Shown here: positions 46,464 through 56,860 of the stretch, one piece after another
How positions within the stretch are numbered: position 1 is the stretch's first letter
Layout of the letters: each line of letters starts with the position of its first letter
From: Ambrosia x helenae
Taxonomy: Eukaryota > Streptophyta > Magnoliopsida > Asterales > Asteraceae
Assembly: GCA_030844895.1 (NCBI GenBank)
Contig: CM061223.1
Location: forward strand, 12,349,994 to 12,413,993
Direction of reading: 5' to 3'
Length of the DNA: 64,000 nucleotides
Notes under the pieces: model-generated
The model's database searches: none
Told to the model about the DNA's origin: nothing
What the model saw: only the letters and a program-made list of their open reading frames with translations
Translations under genes and position numbers: made by a program

Positions 46464-47345
46464 TATGTATTAAAGAGGGAGGGGTGCATCCGTTACCTCT
46501 CGATATTTCCGGCGAATTAGAAATTTTTTTTTAAGTTTTTTATAAAATGTCACCCCTAAAATAAATTTTTTGTTGCCCCTTAAAAAAATTTATGTTAGCC
46601 TTTAAAAAAATATTTTTGTTACCCCTTAAATAAATTATACGTAAAGTTAAATCCAAAGCAAAATTTTAATAAACGCTCTTTAAACCCAGTTACCAAAACC
46701 CTTATAACTAATTGTCTAAATCCATTCTTTATTTTTAAAACCCAACCCCAGTCCCATGACCCACTAATGGAATAATAAGAAAAAGCCCAATGACCCAACT
46801 CTAAACCTTTCCCTTCCTCCCCAAACTACTGTGTTCAAACCTATTGTGTCAAAGGCAGCAACATCAGACAAACAAAAAAAAGCCAAACCATTTTAACTCA
46901 ATCAATCGGTTGCCCTGTCCCCTGCAGCCGTGCCACCGCCGCCTACCCTCCACCGGACCAGAGCTCATCCCTGCTGCCTACTTCTTCCCTTCCTTGTTAC
47001 TCTGTATTCTGTAGGTTTTTTTTTATTAGTCGACATCATTTTAAAGTTGAAGTTTTTAATTCAGTTTTGGATTTGCAAATTCAAGTTGTATCCGAATGAT
47101 TTTAGTAAAGAGGAAATAGGGTGTCTTTCGGGTGATCTTACGGTTTTTTTTTATCACACATTAAAGGAAGATAATGTAATGGTTCGATTTCAAGAGTTCA
47201 AAAACCGAAGAGTAGAAATCTATTAGGTATTTATTTAACTTTATTTATTATCGTGTTATTATTTTTGTTTCGTTTACATTATATGAAACTACGGTAAAAA
47301 AGTTTTAATGTTACCCCTAGTTTTTTTTCTAGACCTACCACTAAG
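46464..47345. other. Spacer between duplicated segments
   Basis: AT-rich. 46510-46640 has repeated GTTGCCCCTTAAAAAAATTTATG-type units. An open frame at 46930-47226 (98 codons, start MPPPPTLHRTRAHPCC) is unrecognised. Nothing else visible. Confidence 0.35.
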
Positions 47346-47698
47346 GATCGGACATAAAAGTTTCTGGGTCGGTTCGGCGGTTTGGGTCGGTTGGTTCATC
47401 AAATGTTATGAAATCTAATAAGCATGAATCACGATGAGCAAATTTCCTGAGAGATATGTGTACCTGAAATGGCAGCTTGAAGTCTAGGCCGTTGCACTTT
47501 GACGGCAACTATCTGTACGGTATCTTGGAGTCTAGCCTAGTAGACATACATTAGAGCAACGGCCAGTGGCTGTGGTCAGCGATGGATCCAGGATTTTTTT
47601 TCATACCTATATATCACATTAAAGGAATCTTCATACCTATGGTTCTTTTAGATTGTATACTGTAAAAAATAACTAATTTGGAATCGAAAACATAAATA
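47346..47698. repeat. Direct duplication, copy 2
   Basis: Partner of 46113-46463, ending at GAATCGAAAACATA and continuing into a different AT-rich sequence. Confidence 0.85.
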
Positions 47699-48170
47699 TA
47701 ACTAAATACATTAGGCATAATATTATAAACTAAAAAACTTAAAACAAAAATCAGAAACTTTTTTAATAACTAAATTATAAGACTTGAGTAAAAACTTAGA
47801 AAACATTGAATGAAAAAACTCATTTAAAATTTATAATTGTTATTTAGTGTGAAGCATAAAGACAAAAAAGTCTAGAATTGCTGGGAAAACAAAAGGAAAT
47901 TAACAAACTTCTTATTATATTCTATATTTTTCTATGCAATGCGATAAATGAAATGTTTGGTAAAGTGACTTTTGGCTTCTACTTTTGAGTTTTAAAGCAT
48001 TGAAAGGTAGTTTTTGAAAAGTAAGGGAAGACTAACTTTTCAAAACTACTTATAACTTTTTGTAAAAAGTTATAAGGAGGTGTTGAAAAGTTTACCCAAA
48101 CACCCTCACGTCTCCTACTCTCCTTCCCTTACAATGGCCGGAGATATAACACACCAAAAAAATCCAGATC
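47699..48170. other. AT-rich DNA, no gene
   Basis: No recognisable feature apart from A/T-rich low complexity. 48171-48179 is the left target duplication of the following MULE. Confidence 0.4.
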
Positions 48171-48179
48171 TAAACTTTA

Positions 48180-49149
48180 GGGTAAAGTGCACGGATGGTC
48201 CCTGTGGTTTGCCTAAATTTCACATATGCCCCCATATATTTTCAATGGTCCTCAACGTTGACATTTTATAACATTTTGGTCCCTACCCGCTAACGTCATT
48301 AAATTTTATCAGTTAAGTCATGTAAAATGACCAAAATACCCATAGGGACTATCCGAGCAGTTTAATCTTTTGTGTATATGACCAGCACCACCACCCCCTC
48401 CTCCTCAAACAACCATCATCACCCCCTCCTCCTCCAACCACCACCACCACCACAAATTCATCAAAGTCAACGAACCACCTTCGTCCCCGAACCCCAACCC
48501 TGACCCACCTTCTCGTGAACACCTCTGGTCAGGTGAACTCATCTGTGCAGATTCAATGGCCATCTGGACGGGCCCAATCTGGATTTCTCACTGCAGAAAA
48601 ACCAAAACAACAAGAAGATTCTAACCTAAAACAAGATTCAGCTTTGTCTATCAAGAGACGGCCATTGGTTATATCATCTACATCTGGACTCCAGTCAAAA
48701 ATGACTTCTTACTTTCATGAGCATCCTTCTCCATCAAGCAACAAAGTTAATAATTCTTCTAAGAAACCGCCTACCCTAAACACCTATCCACAGCAGCTGC
48801 CTATCCAACCTGAAACAACCTCCAAACAGCCACCATAGCTAGTCGCCGACCACCCTAACCCAACCAGATCTGACCCGACTAAACCCAACCCACCGAACAA
48901 ATCGTGACCAAACCAGATCTGACCCGACTTAAACAACCTCCAAACCATCGGACCCCAAGCAAACCCAACCCACCGGAACAACTCGTGACCAAACCACCAT
49001 CACCCGGACCACCACATCCAAACAACCACCATAGCCGGTCATCCGTTCTGCAACAAGAAAGGGAAGAAGATGGTGTATAGAGGGAGAGAGAGAGAGAGAG
49101 AGAATGTGAGGTAAAGAGAGAGGGGGGTTAGAGAGAGAGACCTGATCTT

Positions 49150-49180
<31 letters not shown>

Positions 49181-49415
49181 GGTTTGATTATTGTGGCTGC
49201 CAAAATTATGAGGTAGGAGAAGAGAATAAGTTGCTTTTATGAGGGTAATTTAGTAATTTCACATTGACTTAACTGAAAAACTTAACCTCCATCCAAGTCA
49301 GAGACCATCAATTAAACAAAATACAAACCACAGATCCCATACGTGTAATTTCGAAACGCTGAGGAGCAGAGTTTAAATTTGGGCAAACCACAGGGACCAT
49401 CTGTGCACTTTACTC
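48180..49415. mobile_element. Mutator-like element (MULE), non-autonomous, perfect 9-bp TSD
   Basis: Target duplication TAAACTTTA at 48171-48179 and 49416-49424. Left terminus GGGTAAAGTGCACGGATGG and right terminus (reverse complement) GAGTAAAGTGCACAGATGG stay similar for about 42 bp, with looser similarity to about 170 bp (both include CAGTTAAGTCA). 9-bp duplication and long TIR are hallmarks of Mutator-like elements. The interior is C/A-rich with (GA)n at 49085-49175 and a 107-codon frame; no transposase. Confidence 0.88.
48515..48838 (+). CDS. Unrecognised 107-codon frame inside the MULE
   Basis: Starts MNTSGQVNSSVQIQWPSG and ends with a Q/P/T-rich tail. The middle (KRRPLVISSTSGLQSKMTSYF) looks protein-like and may be a captured exon, as in Pack-MULEs. 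No family recognised; no neighbouring exons seen. Confidence 0.25.
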   Translation: MNTSGQVNSSVQIQWPSGRAQSGFLTAEKPKQQEDSNLKQDSALSIKRRPLVISSTSGLQSKMTSYFHEHPSPSSNKVNNSSKKPPTLNTYPQQLPIQPETTSKQPP

Positions 49416-49424
49416 TAAACTTTA

Positions 49425-49904
49425 TTCACTTTTCTCGATTTAATTCATCTGGTTTACGTACAACTTAAAGGGTCAAAAAAAAAAAAGAAACTAGTCAAAC
49501 ATTGTATCTCCGATGAAGAAAAGCTAGCTGGCCGTTCAGACCCATCTGATTTCGTCGATGACTGGGGCCCCTAAAATTTTGGGGCCTAAAGCCCCTGCTT
49601 CATCTGATTTATGCTATAGATTCAAACTAATCGAGTCACTTAGATGGTTAACAAACTAAAAAACTTGAAACTTAAAAAAAAAAATGTACCTTAGGCTGTT
49701 GTTGGGCAACGGTGGAGTAGTCAAGTAGAGGGGCAGTGGCGGAGCGGCGGATCAGGTCGAGCAGCAACGGTGGTATGAACAAAACTGTAGGCTGCTGTAT
49801 GTTATTTGGGATTGGGAGTTAGGGATTGGGTAAGGAAAGAAAAGGGCGCTGGGTTTAGAATAACACAGAATATAAGAAAACTCTATTTTAGGGTTGGGTC
49901 GATC
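49425..49904. other. Intergenic DNA, no gene
   Basis: Poly(A) tracts at about 49478-49489 and 49677-49685, G-rich patch near 49720-49770. No recognisable coding sequence. Confidence 0.35.
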
Positions 49905-50010
49905 TAGTTAAAAAAAAAAAGAGTACAACATGTTTCGAACCGGGAACCTACAATTTGAAAGGTGGGAGACTTAACCATTCAACCACTCACCTGATATAGC
50001 AATGAGTTCA
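49905..50010 (-). mobile_element. tRNA-derived SINE-like sequence
   Basis: On the minus strand an A-box-like GTGGTTGAATGGTTAAG (about 49971-49987) and a B box GGTTCGAAAC (49941-49932) lie about 35 bp apart, as in tRNA genes, and an 11-base T tail (minus strand) follows at about 49910-49920. The flanks do not pair as an acceptor stem, so it is not a functional tRNA gene. SINE is the best reading. Confidence 0.45.
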
Positions 50011-50357
50011 TAGCCAAATTTCTTATGGGGTTCATGACTCATTTTTCCCTTACTAAATCCGCCACTGCCTATATCTACATCTATCTATACAACTAATAAA
50101 TAGGATCCTGGGTTGCAATAATACAAGTGAGTATCCAGATTTTCATATTGTTTTTTCTTGGTGCACTAGTCCTGAGTTATCTATATACAATAAACTTGCA
50201 GATTACTAGCTGAGTTAGAGTTCAATTAGTTTGGGAGTACCAAAGAAAAATAAGTTGAAAGTTGGGAATGATGGTAAATATTTTGTTAGTTGGGAGTGCT
50301 ATCAGTTAACAAGTGAAAGTTTAAGTTATTTCAATCCAATAAACCTATTAATAACAG

Positions 50358-50600
50358 GGGTCAAGTTATTCTACACAGTGTAACAAAAATGAAAAGGGTG
50401 AGAAGGATACAAAAAACACAATAGATCATGAAATATGACACAAAGAGCCACAAAATATAACACAATACTAAAAAATATAACACAATGCTAAAGAAAAAAA
50501 ACACAATGAATTGAAAAACTGACACAATGATGAAAATAAGAAAAAGACACAATGCTACATAAAAGGCACAATGATATAACGTATATTCTAAAAACTACAA
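50358..50600. repeat. ACACAAT-motif array, start of a TIR element relic
   Basis: Begins GGGTCAAGTTATTCTACACAG, close to the left end of the 42830 element, and then has about eight ACACAAT(G) motifs at 15-30-bp spacing (50415-50570) in A-rich DNA. No matching right end was found before 50990. Confidence 0.45.
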
Positions 50601-50985
50601 GATAAAACCCCAAAAACCGAACACCTAAAAACTAACATCGTAGGGTTCGATGAGACGGTTCCAATGCCGCTTGAATGAGTTCAATCGGAGTCCGTTTGAT
50701 ACCCTTCCTACGACTTCTTAGCTTTCTTTCGCTGTATATTTGATCCTAACCCAACAAACCATGTTTAATCAACAAGATTATCATTTTATCCCAGTAGGTA
50801 ACAAGATTATGACTTGTTAAGCATTATTCTTCTAAATCTTTTATATTTCAAATGTAAGATTATCTTTTATTTAATCATAGTTAAAATTAAACGTTGCTCC
50901 TAAACTGGCAACAAGAAGTGGGGCTGCCCAATATATTACAAAATTCTGTCACCCAACTAACCCATTTGCACCTTTGTTCTGGGAT
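50601..50985. other. AT-rich spacer
   Basis: No recognisable gene. 50986-50990 (ATTTG) is the left target duplication of the second Ty3-type element. Confidence 0.4.
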
Positions 50986-51107
50986 ATTTGTGTGACAACC
51001 GGTAAAATTCAGGAATTGGCCGGAGACTATGGGATATTACACATAGGGTATGTTCATTTATGAATGAGAACCGTTTAGAGAAATATTAGTAGAATTAGCG
51101 GTAGGTC

Positions 51108-51686
51108 TAGGGCCGTACACGAGCCGAGTCGAGCTGAGCCAGGCTAAGCTCGACCTCGAGCTCGAACTTAAACGAGCCAGCTCGGCTCGGCTCGTTTTTT
51201 TTGTCGAGCTGAAAAGTCGAGCTCGAGCCAGCTCGTTATTTTTTTTATTTTTTTATAAATATTTATAAAATAAAAAACAAAACAAAAATAAAATAAAATT
51301 ACACATATACATGTATATTTTTTATTTTTCTAAGTTAGGGTTTATTGGATTATGAAGAGGTGAGGTAGATAGGTAGTATGAGCGGGGCTTTCAAAATTTG
51401 AATTTTAGAATTGCGTTTGGAGCCAAAATATATTACTTTCATCCATATATTAATTACACATACACAAGCCTGAGTCGAGCCATCGAGCTGAGCCACGAGT
51501 CGAGCCATCGAGCCGAGCCACGAGTCGAGCCACGAGCTGAACACCCCTGGCTCGAGCTCGGCTCGATTACAAAACGAGCCGGCTCGGCTCAAAAACAAAA
51601 CGAGCCTTTTCGAGCCAGATTTTTTCGAGCTATTTTCAAGAGAGTTTCGAGCGAGCCTCGAGTTGCGAGCCTTTTGTACACCCCTA
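51108..51686. mobile_element. Complete GAGCC-rich hAT MITE
   Basis: 579 bp, flanked by the perfect 8-bp duplication GGTAGGTC (51100-51107, 51687-51694). Ends TAGGGCCGTAC and GTACACCCCTA, short imperfect TIRs of hAT type. Both ends are dense in GAGCCGAG/GAGCTCGG palindromes; the middle is AT-rich. The 3' LTR (58923-58930) holds the empty site, so insertion came after the retrotransposon. No transposase. Confidence 0.88.
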
Positions 51687-52382
51687 GGTAGGTCATAATA
51701 AGAGTCTCAAACTTTCTAAATTTGATGGTTTCGGAATAGGGACTCTATACGGTAGGAAACTCGACAATAATAATTTCAATTAGGTGTGGACGATTTCAAT
51801 GAGAAAAAGGGGCATGAGTGATTAAATGGGTAAAAACCTTGAGTTATTTTTATAGAAAAATAATTACAAGTTGAAAGGAGGATGTACTATGTTTAAGCTC
51901 CCCCCCCCCACTCGGTCGCCGCCCCTCGTCCCCTATCAAATGATTTTGATAGACTAAATATTATTATTAATACCATTAAACTCCATTATATAATCCCAAA
52001 CCATTACCCATATCCCCATACACATTCATTCATCTAATACACACACAACTCTTCACATTCTTCTCCTTTTTCCCTCTCTATAACCGAAACCCACACACTC
52101 TCTCTCTCTCTCTCTCACTAGTTCATGTTTTGATGATTCTTTGAAGAATCAAGCATTAATTAATAAGTTCATATGTGTTTTTTTATCAAATCTTTCAAGA
52201 ACCCAAGAGTATAGAGCAAGAAAACCTTGATTTCCAAGAAAACCTTCAAAGATTTTTTTGGGTAAAAAGTAATAAAACAAGTAAAGGAAAAGAGAGAAAT
52301 GGAAAAAGATGATATAAATATGTATGCATGTGTGTCGTATATGTATATATATATGTATGTATGTGTTTCGCATATATATATA

Positions 52383-52866
52383 GGGGGTGGGTATTCTAAA
52401 AACCCACTCGAGTTAAGAAAACTCTGAAAACCCGTCAAAAAACCATCTAAAAAAGTTTTTTTTTTTTGAAAAAAATACACAAGGTAACATACATGTTTTT
52501 AAACGTTTTGGGCCAAAAAAATAAAAAAAGCGCCGAACGAATATTTTAAAAAAAAAATAAACAACGCTGTTACAAAGTTTGCGTTGTTAATATATGTTTT
52601 CTGCTTTTTAACATATGTTACAGCGCTGTTAACATATGTTTCTGCTTTTTAACATATGTTAACATCGCTGTTACAAAGTTTGCGTTGTTTATTTTTTTTT
52701 TTAAATATTCGTTCGACGCTTTTTTTTATTTTTTTGGCCCAAAACGCTTAAAAACATGTATGTTACCTTGTGTATTTTTTTCAAAAAAAAAAACTTTTTT
52801 ATATGGTTTTTTGACGGGTTTTCAGAGTTTTCTTAACTCGAGTGGGTTTTCAATTTATACTTTCCC
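52383..52866. mobile_element. Fold-back (long palindrome) element in TA tract
   Basis: Almost the whole 484 bp is an inverted repeat. Arms of about 190 bp (GTCAAAAAACCAT, GGTAACATACATG, TTTTGGGCCAAAA, GAACGAATATT, AAACAACGC) are near-identical, and the centre has alternating CATATGTTA repeats and a smaller palindrome around GCGCTGTTAAC. Flanked by (TA)n; absent from the 3' LTR at about 59655. It would form a very stable hairpin. Confidence 0.88.
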
Positions 52867-54980
52867 TATATATATATATATGTATGTATGTGAGTAGTTA
52901 TGAATCAATTATGTGAGTATTTATGTGAAATAGGTTGCTTTGTTTAGTAAAATGTTAGAAATTGTTAGATCCCTGGATTTTATGGACATTCAAAGGAGTT
53001 TAAGATAAAACTTTAAATATGAATTTAAAAGATGACTAGTGGTCTTCGATGATTTAGATTATTAGCACCAGGATGAATATAGTAAAAAGGTGGACTATTG
53101 GATCAATGGTTTAGCATATAGCTAAGATTTATGATAAGAAACGGACACAAAAATGCCTAATTTCCAGATCTGAATATTAACAAGTTTTAGGGATTTTCAT
53201 GAACCCAAACTTGAGCAAAACAAGTTTAAGTAGGAACTACATGCTCGGGAGGCCTTGCATGTATGATCAGGATACGTATTGTGGCTCAAAACGCCAAATT
53301 ACGGACCCGGAATACAAAATATTAAAACTAAGGTAGAACAGGTACACACAGGCTTTATGAATGTATAAATAAAGGTGATAAAATAAAAATGAGTTATCTG
53401 GGTTAAAACTCTAAGACCAGTGAGATAAAATGCGTAAAAACATAAGTTTTCGACAATTTACGCCCATTAGGACAGTTAAATTCAAGGCTGGTTTAAAATA
53501 GCTTGAATAGAGTCTAAAAGAGTATAAAAGTCATTATTTAAGGTACAATATATGTTTACCTTGACCACAAAAGATTGCAAAGCAAACTATGTCGCGAAAA
53601 TCGCCGGAATGCGAGTTTCGAAGCACAGAGTAGTCTCAACTTATGGATAAACGCGGGACAACAAATTGGACCTATTAGTTAAAGTTGTATGAGAAATCAA
53701 AGAATTAACTAGAACTTATAAGGTCAAAATAAGTTAACTTGAGGAATTAAAAGGGCACTAGACATGAGAAACTGAGGATTTTATATAATATGTGTTTGGT
53801 GGAAAAGAACATAATTTATGTAATTAAACACAACCGTTATATAAATAAGTAAATATGGGGAAAAGGACTCAAGAAAATAAGGATATATTGAATTATGTGG
53901 GCACGCGAAACCTAAAAGATTTATCAACATTTAGTCACCAACGGGATATATGGGTGGAAAATGAGTAGAACAAGGGATTATTGAAAAACTGAGTAAAGGA
54001 AGGTTGGTGAAATGTTTGATTAAATTTAGGCAAATTGCTAAAAAAACCCTATAAATGTTTAGGGCTAGTTTGGTAAAGGAGCACGTGACACAGATTCGGG
54101 GAAACATTGTGATTACAGCTTAAAGGTGAGTTCACGACCCCTTTTCTTTTAAATGTTTTTGAACGATTTACAAAGCGGGGGATTAACATGCTTGTATGAT
54201 GCGATAGACTATAAATATGGAATATTTGATGCCCTTAGGTCAGTCACCGGTGGGTACGTTTGTTATAACGTGACACCAGTATCAACCGGCAGGTTGCCAC
54301 TCACTCTCCCAGCACATCTTAATCATTAGCCCTTGGCTAGGGCCGTTGTTTATGTTGTAGATCTATTGGGTTGACGCCCCCGTTTTCATGATTTAATTGG
54401 GTTTGAAATCTGCTTGAAAAATGAACATAACCTCCAAAATGCTCCTCTCGCGGAGAGGTCACATTGGGAACAAAGTCATGGTTTGATTAGGAGCCTTTGG
54501 TTACATCATACTCGTGGGACCTTGCTAGTCCACTTGATTCTTTATTTAGTACTACTCGATCATACCCTTTTTGTTATACGTGAAGATTTAATTACTACAC
54601 ATAAACCTGTGAACTCGCCAACATTTTTGTTGATGTTTTTAAGCATGTTTTTTAGGTACGAATGGTTGAAGCTTTTGGGAGAGTGGGTTTAGCAAACACT
54701 GCTTTGGACATGTTGAATGGGACCTTAATCTATGAAACTTCTACTTTATTATCTTTTATTTAAATAAATTGTAAAAACACAACTTATGTTATTTCGCTTC
54801 ACCTTGGCTATGACATATTTTTAAAACTTTCTTAGACCAAAAGCTTAAATGTGTTGGGCTAGAGGGTGGTTGCAGGATGTCCAAAGCGTATCTCTAAGTG
54901 ATCTGCTAAACTTTATGGTAACAACTTCAGTTGCCTCATGACTAGCATTCCGCTGTGCGCTGACGGGGTGTGACAGAAGT

Positions 54981-54992
54981 TGGTATCAGAGC
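54981..54992 (+). promoter_or_regulatory. Primer binding site (initiator Met tRNA)
   Basis: TGGTATCAGAGC five bases after the 5' LTR. Confidence 0.92.
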
Positions 54993-55469
54993 AAAGGTTA
55001 TAGCAAACTAAAAATCTTAGGTCTAAGCTATAACCATAAACGCTCTCCCCAAAACTATGTAAAGTAATTCTAGAACTATTTAAGTGTTATATCGAGTACC
55101 ATATGCGTAGTAGGAATCTAGACATACCTATATGAGTATGTGTGGCATCACTATATTTAATAAATAATTAATATGGTAGCGAATTGGCCTGATAGTTCAT
55201 TTGAGGACTTTAGTATGATTGGATAGGACTATCCATAAATCTAGCTTCACTACATGTTCCGGTTAAAATAATGTATGAAAGGAATAATAGTCGATGGTAG
55301 TAATCTATTGTTCCAAGTACTTGACATATAGATTCAAGATGTACATAGGGAATAGTACATAAGAATAGATATATTCTTGGGAGGCATTATGGAGTGTGAT
55401 TATGTGTACAATTTTATATTGTTGTGTTATTGTATACTTATTTAGTACGGATACCACTTGTCGCAGATC
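54993..55469 (+). other. Leader of the second Ty3-type element
   Basis: AT-rich, no credible ORF. Presumably contains the packaging signal needed for trans-mobilisation. Confidence 0.45.
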
Positions 55470-56456
55470 ATGACTTCATCAAGCACACGTTTCTCTAGTA
55501 CTGAGAAAGAGCCGTCACGAGCACCACATGTTTCCAAGGAAGCACCTGTGACTCCGGAAGATGATGACCCGAATGTGCCTGGAATAGGTTGGTTGGTCGA
55601 GCGTGACGAAGAGATCGTAGTGGCTCCGGTAGTTGATGAGCCTAAGGCAGTGGTACCTGCTAGTTCAAGGCCGATGGTAGCACCAGTTGTTGATCCCAAA
55701 CCTACTGAGATAGCACCTGTCGTGAATGAGACTGCACTCAAGAGGCCGATGAACACCGAGGATCAGCAAGTGCCTGCGAGGAAGAAACGTAGGGCGGAGG
55801 CGAGACGTTGGGATTGGTTGCCACATAAGTTGAGTATATGGGCAGAGATAGAAGGCATACCTCGTAACTACGAGAAGAGTAGACCTTTCGCAGCAGTTAG
55901 TGTTCCCTCTTTGACACGTGAGCCCGTTGTTCGCACCGTGGCTACTTTAGCAGCATTTGGGGCTCGTACAGATATCAGGATCACTGCACTTCAGGGGAAA
56001 TATGTCAGATTGGGTATGAGGACAGATTCATTGCAGTATCGTATGGAGGAGTCGGACCGTGGATTTGATGGCTTGGGTGGCAAGCTAGAGCAGATTGGGG
56101 ATCGTATAAAGATAGTGAAAGGTCAGGTTAGCCCCTTGGATGATAAGGTGGACATTGTGGATGGTGGGATCACTACTTTTGAGGAAGATTATGTGTTGCA
56201 CAACGATACATGTGATCAGATGCATTATCGCATTGAGAAGTTAGAGGCAGATCTGTTGGTTTTGCAAGGAGGATTGCAGGGCGTGAGGAAGAAGATTGGT
56301 GAGCGGGTCAGCAAGTTGAAAGGATTGGAAAATGGCATGGATGGATTGGAACTGCGTGTGATGGTGGCTGAGGAGAGATATAGTGCGGCTACGGCACTGG
56401 CCACTGTGGTGTTGATGTTTATGGCTACCATTCTTCGTGGGAGTAGGATTCCGTGA
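55470..56456 (+). CDS. Extra ORF upstream of gag: acidic, basic patch, coiled coil, hydrophobic tail
   Basis: Intact frame of 328 codons from ATG 55470 (TTG-initiated extension upstream ignored). Residues 1-100 are acidic and P/V-rich with three APVV repeats (51, 71, 82). KKRRAEARR at 105-113 could be a nuclear localisation signal. 165-300 is heptad-like with several I/L-x6 repeats (LQGKYVRLGMRTDSLQYRM, LEADLLVLQGGL, VSKLKGLENGM), a probable coiled coil. 306-322 (ATALATVVLMFMATIL) is hydrophobic enough for a membrane anchor, followed by RGSRIP. It is the only undamaged long ORF of the element. Not recognised; coiled-coil extensions before gag occur in some Asteraceae Ty3 elements as I recall. 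Function unknown; a Gag-assembly or trans-mobilisation role would be inference. Confidence 0.7.
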   Translation: MTSSSTRFSSTEKEPSRAPHVSKEAPVTPEDDDPNVPGIGWLVERDEEIVVAPVVDEPKAVVPASSRPMVAPVVDPKPTEIAPVVNETALKRPMNTEDQQVPARKKRRAEARRWDWLPHKLSIWAEIEGIPRNYEKSRPFAAVSVPSLTREPVVRTVATLAAFGARTDIRITALQGKYVRLGMRTDSLQYRMEESDRGFDGLGGKLEQIGDRIKIVKGQVSPLDDKVDIVDGGITTFEEDYVLHNDTCDQMHYRIEKLEADLLVLQGGLQGVRKKIGERVSKLKGLENGMDGLELRVMVAEERYSAATALATVVLMFMATILRGSRIP

Positions 56457-56860
56457 GTGATTAGTTCTGGTGTTGTTTGAGAGCATGTTAGACTCTATGT
56501 TTTCTTTTTTTCTTTTTTTGTGTGTGTTTCTTTGATAAGTCCGTTGGGACAAACATATGTTGATGATGATCGTTTCTTTGCTTTTGGATTCTTTGTTTGA
56601 ATTGTTCGAAACAATGAATGTCATGGTTGAATGATTTCCTATGATTTATGTTTTTGGATGATTGCATTATATCTTTATATGATTATGATGTTGGACGAGT
56701 TATTTCATTTGATTAGCACTTAGTGGCACTGTATGAGTAGTAGAACATCTATGTATATGCAAATGTCATGGATTGATATTTGGGACACGACATAATTTTC
56801 AAATTATGTGGTTGGCTTCTTATATTCCTTATCATCATCAAGTTAGAAAAGAAAGAATAG
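56457..56860 (+). other. Spacer between upstream ORF and gag
   Basis: About 400 bp, T-rich (CTTTTTTTCTTTTTTTG near 56502-56518) and without ORF on the plus strand. T-rich with an AG-rich end before ATG 56861; could contain a splice acceptor that lets gag be made from a spliced RNA. Confidence 0.35.

Larger units (their letters stand above)
50991..54975 (+). repeat. 5' LTR of the second Ty3-type element, with two nested insertions
   Basis: 3985 bp against 2980 bp for the 3' LTR. The excess is the hAT MITE (51108-51686), the fold-back element (52383-52866) and their target duplications, offset by a deletion of about 75 bp near 52235. A (CT)n tract is at about 52098-52116. Positions 54414-54945 appear identical to 61226-61757, while sequence on either side differs every 25-60 bp. 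Confidence 0.9.

Noticed and set aside
49925..49995. tRNA gene
   Set aside because: A and B boxes are present, but the flanks do not form an acceptor stem and the tail is T-rich; better a SINE.
54414..54692. 92-residue ORF found twice (also 61226-61504) as a conserved gene
   Set aside because: Both copies lie in sister LTRs; identity follows from LTR duplication or conversion and no protein family is recognised.
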